From the NCBI GenBank assembly GCA_032358165.1, contig JAALGY010000049.1:124001-188000 (forward strand): a stretch of 64,000 nt of DNA, read 5' to 3'. Positions within the stretch are counted from its first letter, which is position 1. The number at the start of each line of letters is the position of its first letter. The DNA is from Diplosphaera chodatii. Lineage: Eukaryota; Chlorophyta; Trebouxiophyceae; Prasiolales; Stichococcaceae. Of this stretch, positions 59,571 to 64,000 are shown piece by piece. The position numbers and the translations under genes were made by a program. The notes below the pieces were generated by a model. It saw only the letters and a program-made list of their open reading frames with translations. It was not told the DNA's origin and did not search any database.

Positions 59571-60285
59571 CGTGCCGCTGAACTGCGGACGTCCCGAGGA
59601 AGCCTTTGCAGCAATCCTCTTTCTGTGCTCCAGTCGCGTGCACACTGCCAGCTTTTTGATAGGTAGCACAGCACAGTGGTGACCGCTGCGGACCCTATGC
59701 AGGCTGCTGAATTATTGCATGGAATGCTGGCGCAGCCGGCATATAGAATTTGCGCACAGACAGGAATGCCTGACTTTGCTTTGAGTCCAGCGTATGGCTA
59801 CAAAGAGGATGCTTCCCTTCCTGCAACCCAGCAGCAAGCAAGCGCAGACATTCACTGTAAGACACTGAGACTGCTCAAGAAGTCAAGATACCCAAGAATG
59901 GATTGCGTGATCTGCTGCGACAAAGCCCTGAATCGACCATGGGCCGGCGACACCGCTCTGGCCTTGGCCAGAAATCACTTGCCTTGCGGCTGTGCACAGA
60001 GACGTCGATATCAACGGGTTGTTTGCTGGGTTTTCGGCTGCAGACAGGATCAAGTTGTGATGTGGTGATTTGGGTGGGGATTGGCAAGTCCATTGTCTCG
60101 GGGGCGTCTTTCGCGAACAGCAGACATTGAGGTCTCCGCGAACTTGTTTTCAAAGCAGCCTCACAAACTGCGCCGTTGCCACAGAAGCACCCTTGCGGTC
60201 ATGCGCTCACTGTAGTGCGAGCCGCACACCACGGGCCGGGCCTGCGTGACACCTTGGCCCCCGTGCTGCTTGACTCCTCGCCAGC
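59571..60285. other. Divergent promoter region, HCF101 / zinc-finger protein
   Basis: 715 bp between two head-to-head start codons. A 393-bp open frame (59676-60068) starts with GTG and lacks coding character. No clear TATA box. Confidence 0.65.
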
Positions 60286-62210
60286 ATGGGGTTGATGACA
60301 TCAGATGCCATCCTGGACGTGCTCCGTGGCGTCAGCACGGTGGCGTCCTTCACCATCGCCTTCAACCAGGTGAGGAACGTGTGGGGCGAGATCTTCACGG
60401 GCACCTGCGCGCACTGCCACGGCGCCGGCAGCGTCATCTGCCCGCGGTGCTCCGGGACCAAGGACCGGCGCTCCCGCCCCGCCGCCGTCAGCGTCACGGA
60501 GCTGGGCTTCGTGGACGGCCCCGACTCCCAGTGCGCTTCTTTTCGCCGCCTGATGCGCAGCAACCGTGATAGGGTGGTGACCCCACACACTGTGCCACTC
60601 TTCCGACAATGGGCATCCAACATGGACCCCTAGCGAACAAGTTGTCACTCGTGACCTATCAGAAACTCGTGCCACAGTTCCAAACATCATCAGCGCATCC
60701 ATGTCATTGAAGTGCTGTTCTGCTGCTGAAAGACCGCACGCTGCAGCACGAGCTGGGCTTAGGAATGCACCACTTGACAATACACCCCCTTGAGGGCTGC
60801 ATGCAGCAATGTGTGCCTTGTTGCTGACATCCACCTTCGCATGTCTCCCTTGCAGCCATCCGTGCCTATGGTGTGGCACAAACGGCCCCAACGACTTCGA
60901 GGAGGAGGTCTCCGACGATGAAGACCGTGCGTGGGCCATCCGAGATGACCTCGCGCTTGCCATGGTCAACAAGTGCGCACATCTTGACAAGCCATGCCAG
61001 ACACACAACTTGATCTGTGAGTCTTAAGCTTCTCCTGGATACGGTAGCCCTAAGCTGCAAGGCATTCCTAGTTACATACTTGCGCCAGATCACTAGCGCC
61101 CCAAAAGGGACCGGCCCTGAGACGCTCATTCGGGGTTGTGTTGGACGAGACGGGGGAAGATCATGTGTGCAGGCCGCGCTTTTTGTGCACAGGCACCCCC
61201 CTGCGGCACAGCCTGTTGCCTGTACCACATGCCTGCAGGAGCACCGATACAACACCCTAGGTCATGGCACACAGGGCGTGTGCAGCGTTCGTTCGAGCTT
61301 GCCCAGCTGCTGGGCGGCAGTGTGACAGCATGTGCTACAACGTGCGCAGCGCCTTCCAGTTACAAAGCTAACATGTCTGCACTGACTGCCGACGGTTCCA
61401 CTCGAAATGTTGCAGGCCGCGGCGCAGCGACATTCAGATCCTGGCGGGCACGGTGGCATGTCCCCAGTGCAGTGGCAAGGGGTCCTACAGCCGGCACACC
61501 CCCAACATCGCGCGCTTCTTCGGGCTGCAAGAACCCTGGCAAGACGAGGTGGGAGTGTTCCTGAAGCTCAGGCACAGTTCAGCACAGGCACAGCGCACTT
61601 CAGCATGATGCTCATCATGAGCAAGGGGACGGTCTCAGTGTCATCAGGCGACTGCAGCATGCGCCGCACTGACTGCCCCTGCTCCCCTGCAGCCGCACCT
61701 TCCAGTTGCATCCGCTGTGCTGACATGCAGTGAGTGACGGCTGTGGGCTGCCCGCTGCAGGTGGCGCTGCGGCTCAGCGACATGTACAACGGCGCAGAGA
61801 ACCGGCCGCCGACGCGGCGGCGGCAGATGCTGGAGTACCCGGGCATGCCGCCGCCCAAGCCAGAGCGCTTCATCGACCGTGAGCTGCTTGCTTGCTGATC
61901 TGCCGCAGTGCCAAGGAACATGGCGATGGAGCCCTTGATTTGCAGTCGATTATTAATAGCGGAATCTACTGCATTGGCCTCAGAGACGGCAGGGTAGGGC
62001 ATCATAGAATTCGTAGAGAGGGGCGGACTCAGTCATACCATGCTGTGCCTGCCCGCAGGGCTGCCGCCGCCGCCGGAGCCAGACACAGAGGCGGCAGGCG
62101 CCGCTGAGGCCGAGGACCTGTCGGGCGTGATGACGGGGCGGGACCAGCTCAGGGCGGACGACTACATTCGGCCATACATTGATGAGACCGACTCGGATGT
62201 GGAGGTTTAG
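60286..62210 (+). CDS. DnaJ-type four-CxxC zinc-finger protein
   Basis: Probable zinc-binding chaperone-like protein of the DnaJ Cys-rich superfamily, without a J domain; substrate and compartment unknown. Exons: 60286-60530, 60856-60972, 61416-61548, 61761-61878, 62059-62210; phases match; 254 residues. Four Cys pairs are present: CAHCHGAG and CPRCSGTK in exon 1, CLWCGTNG in exon 2 followed by an acidic run (EEEVSDDEDRAW), and CPQCSGKG in exon 3. The pairs are more widely spaced than in DnaJ itself. Exon 4 is basic (ENRPPTRRRQMLEYPG) and the C-terminus is acidic (YIDETDSDVEV). The N-terminus (MGLMTSDAILDVLRGVSTVA) may be a membrane or amphipathic segment and does not look like a transit peptide. 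Plastid Cys-rich relatives exist in plants, but I cannot assign a specific orthologue. Confidence 0.78.
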
Positions 62211-62873
62211 GCCTGGTGGGCGGGTGGAGAGCCAGCCGTTAAAAGGTGTACAGCCAGTGATCAACAATCTGCACCGCCCAGCGGCAAAGTTGATTGCGCT
62301 GACCGCAAAGGTTGTGCGCACAACTTGTGAAGGGAATAGCCTGTGCATTTTGTGTTTGCGATACTCCCTCCTCAGCATGAAACTGACGCACTGCGTGCGA
62401 GACCAGTGATGATCCAACCAGAGCTGCAGCTCGCCATCAACCCGCTGCCCTGCCCTTCACTTCCGGGGAAGTGACCGTCGAAGCGTGTGACTATTCATCG
62501 TACACACGCCGCATGCACCCACAGCGATGTACCTTAGCCCACAGTATTTGTCAGACAGATGCCTCGTGCCACATGCAAGTGCAGCAGGGCTGCCGCGTGA
62601 TCGAGGGGCTTTGCGTAGTCTCAATCTTCATTGTTCAGCCAGGCCAATCACGCTGTACATGCACATGGTCGATGTAGGAGCATTTGATTCGCTAAGATGC
62701 GTTTTGCTGCGGGATCACAATCGATTGCCAGCCTCGACGGCATGGCATGCCGTGCAAAGGCTTGCAGCTGCATGAGCAGCAGATGCTTGTCTACGTCATG
62801 ATCCACGTGATGGACAAACATGGCGCATCATCGTGATCTCTATCTGTGGGCTAAGTGATCGGCACAGGGTGCA
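62211..62873. other. Spacer between zinc-finger gene and SET-domain gene
   Basis: 660 bp with no recognised feature; it should hold the 3' UTR of the first gene and the promoter of the second. No TGTAA was noticed. Confidence 0.6.
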
Positions 62874-63967
62874 ATGACGCAGATTTGCAACAGCGGCGCT
62901 GCATACGTCCGTCTGATTGCAGCATGCCTCGCCGTCCTCAGCTGCACACAGTGCACTCCAGGTGCACCTGACGTCACAACTGCAAATGGGGACCTGATCC
63001 AGCACACCATGATCTCGCTGTGCCTGCAGCGTCGGCGCATGTGTAGCCGTGCTGCACCTCATGAGAACGACGACGGACCTGTGCAGCACATCGTTGGCAA
63101 GCAGACATTCGTTGTCACAATGCAGCACAAGGCGCTGCCGCGGGCCTGGGCGGCGCACCGGCTTCAGCGGGGTTGTTCCAGGGCGGCGGCGACCCGGATG
63201 CGGTCATTGAATGGGTGCGGGAGCACGGCGGTGAGGTGAGAGCGCCTGGTACTTGCACCCTGCAACCGCTGCGGGACTGAAGTCCTGACGTAAAGGTTTT
63301 GCAACTGGAGCTGAGCCATGCAATATTTGCGCTGAAGGGCGGGTCGGTGACATGCAGGTTCATGCGGAAGTGGGCGAGGTCTGCCCAGGCTGCATGCGTG
63401 GCCTGCTCGCCACAAAGGACATCAAGGTGGTGCCAGGCCGAGCAGTGCTCTGGTTGCTTCCTGCTGACTGCAAGCGCGGTGCCATTCGGTTGGAAGCACA
63501 ACAACGCTTGATCTGTTGAGTGAACATGTGAACAAGGCCAGCTGAACAAGCTACCTCAGTGTTGCAGGCCGGTGAGGTGGTGATATCGGTTCCGTTGACG
63601 GTCGTGATAGACTTGGGCCCCGAGCAACAGAGCCTGTCGGTAGGTCCCACTCCGGGGTATGCGTGACACAGGCATTGACTGCATGCACATCAGCCCGTTG
63701 CTGCAGCAGTCACAGCACGTGCAGCATCGCCCACTAGCTAGATCACACTCGTAAACTATCCGTTCTACAATCAGATGGCCTGTTGCAGGAGGCAGCAATA
63801 GCTTGGATCAGGCGCATGCATGCGGACCCAGCCTACAACGCCACCTTCCAGCTGTACCTGGACACCCTGCCCACTGCGCACGAGGTGCTGTCGCCGGAGA
63901 TGTGGACTCCGGACATGGTGGCAGCGCTGCAGTCCCCTGAGCTGGTGCGCGCTGCCAAGCGTATTCA
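62874..63967 (+). CDS. SET-domain protein, N-terminal part (runs off window)
   Basis: Start of a Rubisco-LSMT/SETD-type protein methyltransferase; only 154-odd residues are visible. Exons: 62874-62961, 63168-63235, 63358-63426, 63568-63639, 63789-63967, the last ending at a donor (CA|GTGACA). Exon 1 looks like a signal peptide (SGAAYVRLIAACLAVLSCTQ), joined in phase to AGLFQGGGDPDAVIEWVREH. SET N-terminal hallmarks follow: EVCPGCMRGLLATKDIKAGE and VVISVPLTVVIDLG. Exon 5 has the helical insert (WIRRMHADPAYNATFQLYLD, LPTAHEVLSPEMW). The SAM-binding and catalytic motifs lie beyond the window. Exon 1 is less certain than exons 2-5. A secretory signal would be unusual for this family, so upstream exons may exist. 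Confidence 0.72.
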
Positions 63968-64000
63968 GTGACAGCCAAGCGACATCGGCCTCACACCATA

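Noticed and set aside
59676..60068. 130-residue open frame between HCF101 and the zinc-finger gene
   Set aside because: Starts at GTG, no motif, sits in a divergent promoter.

Overview
The window is nuclear DNA of a green alga (Chlorophyta), possibly a trebouxiophyte. The evidence is: (i) plant-type plastid genes, namely CRD1 (chlorophyll synthesis) and HCF101 (Fe-S assembly for photosystem I); (ii) a cell-wall-style Pro/Ser linker typical of green algal glycoproteins; (iii) TGTAA poly(A) signals; (iv) TTTAGGG-type telomere motifs inside introns; (v) GC-rich exons, with about one intron per 100 coding bases. There are no operons, RNA genes, CRISPR arrays or transposons that I can support. Exon coordinates in the entries were read by eye from splice sites, reading-frame phase and family alignment from memory. 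They are listed in transcription order.

Layout, left to right: a purple acid phosphatase (minus, 3' end off the window); TFIIB (minus); CRD1 (plus, divergent from TFIIB); two tandem cytochrome b561 paralogues (minus); the 32-exon spliceosomal helicase AQR (minus); an unrecognised 583-residue protein (minus); a DGS1/NCA2-type mitochondrial protein (minus); a secreted Cys-rich / Pro-rich / FG-GAP protein (minus); a VTC1-like polyphosphate protein (minus); DCC1 (plus, divergent from VTC1); HCF101 (minus, convergent with DCC1); a four-CxxC zinc-finger protein (plus, divergent from HCF101); and the start of a SET-domain protein (plus, runs off the right edge). The genes are mostly unrelated housekeeping and plastid functions. 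The only clear functional family is the b561 pair.

The most unusual signal is not a gene. In at least ten places the edge of an exon, together with its splice site, is repeated one or two more times inside the adjacent intron. Eight of the ten have a spacing between 87 and 121 bp. These decaying copies occur in PAP, TFIIB, AQR, DCC1 and HCF101. Several keep a usable splice site, and the DCC1 copy stays open in frame. Five introns use GC instead of GT as donor. In three introns telomere-like repeats sit exactly at the donor. Together this looks like a genome where introns are being lengthened or created by local tandem duplication and break repair. That interpretation is inference; the repeats themselves are visible in the sequence.
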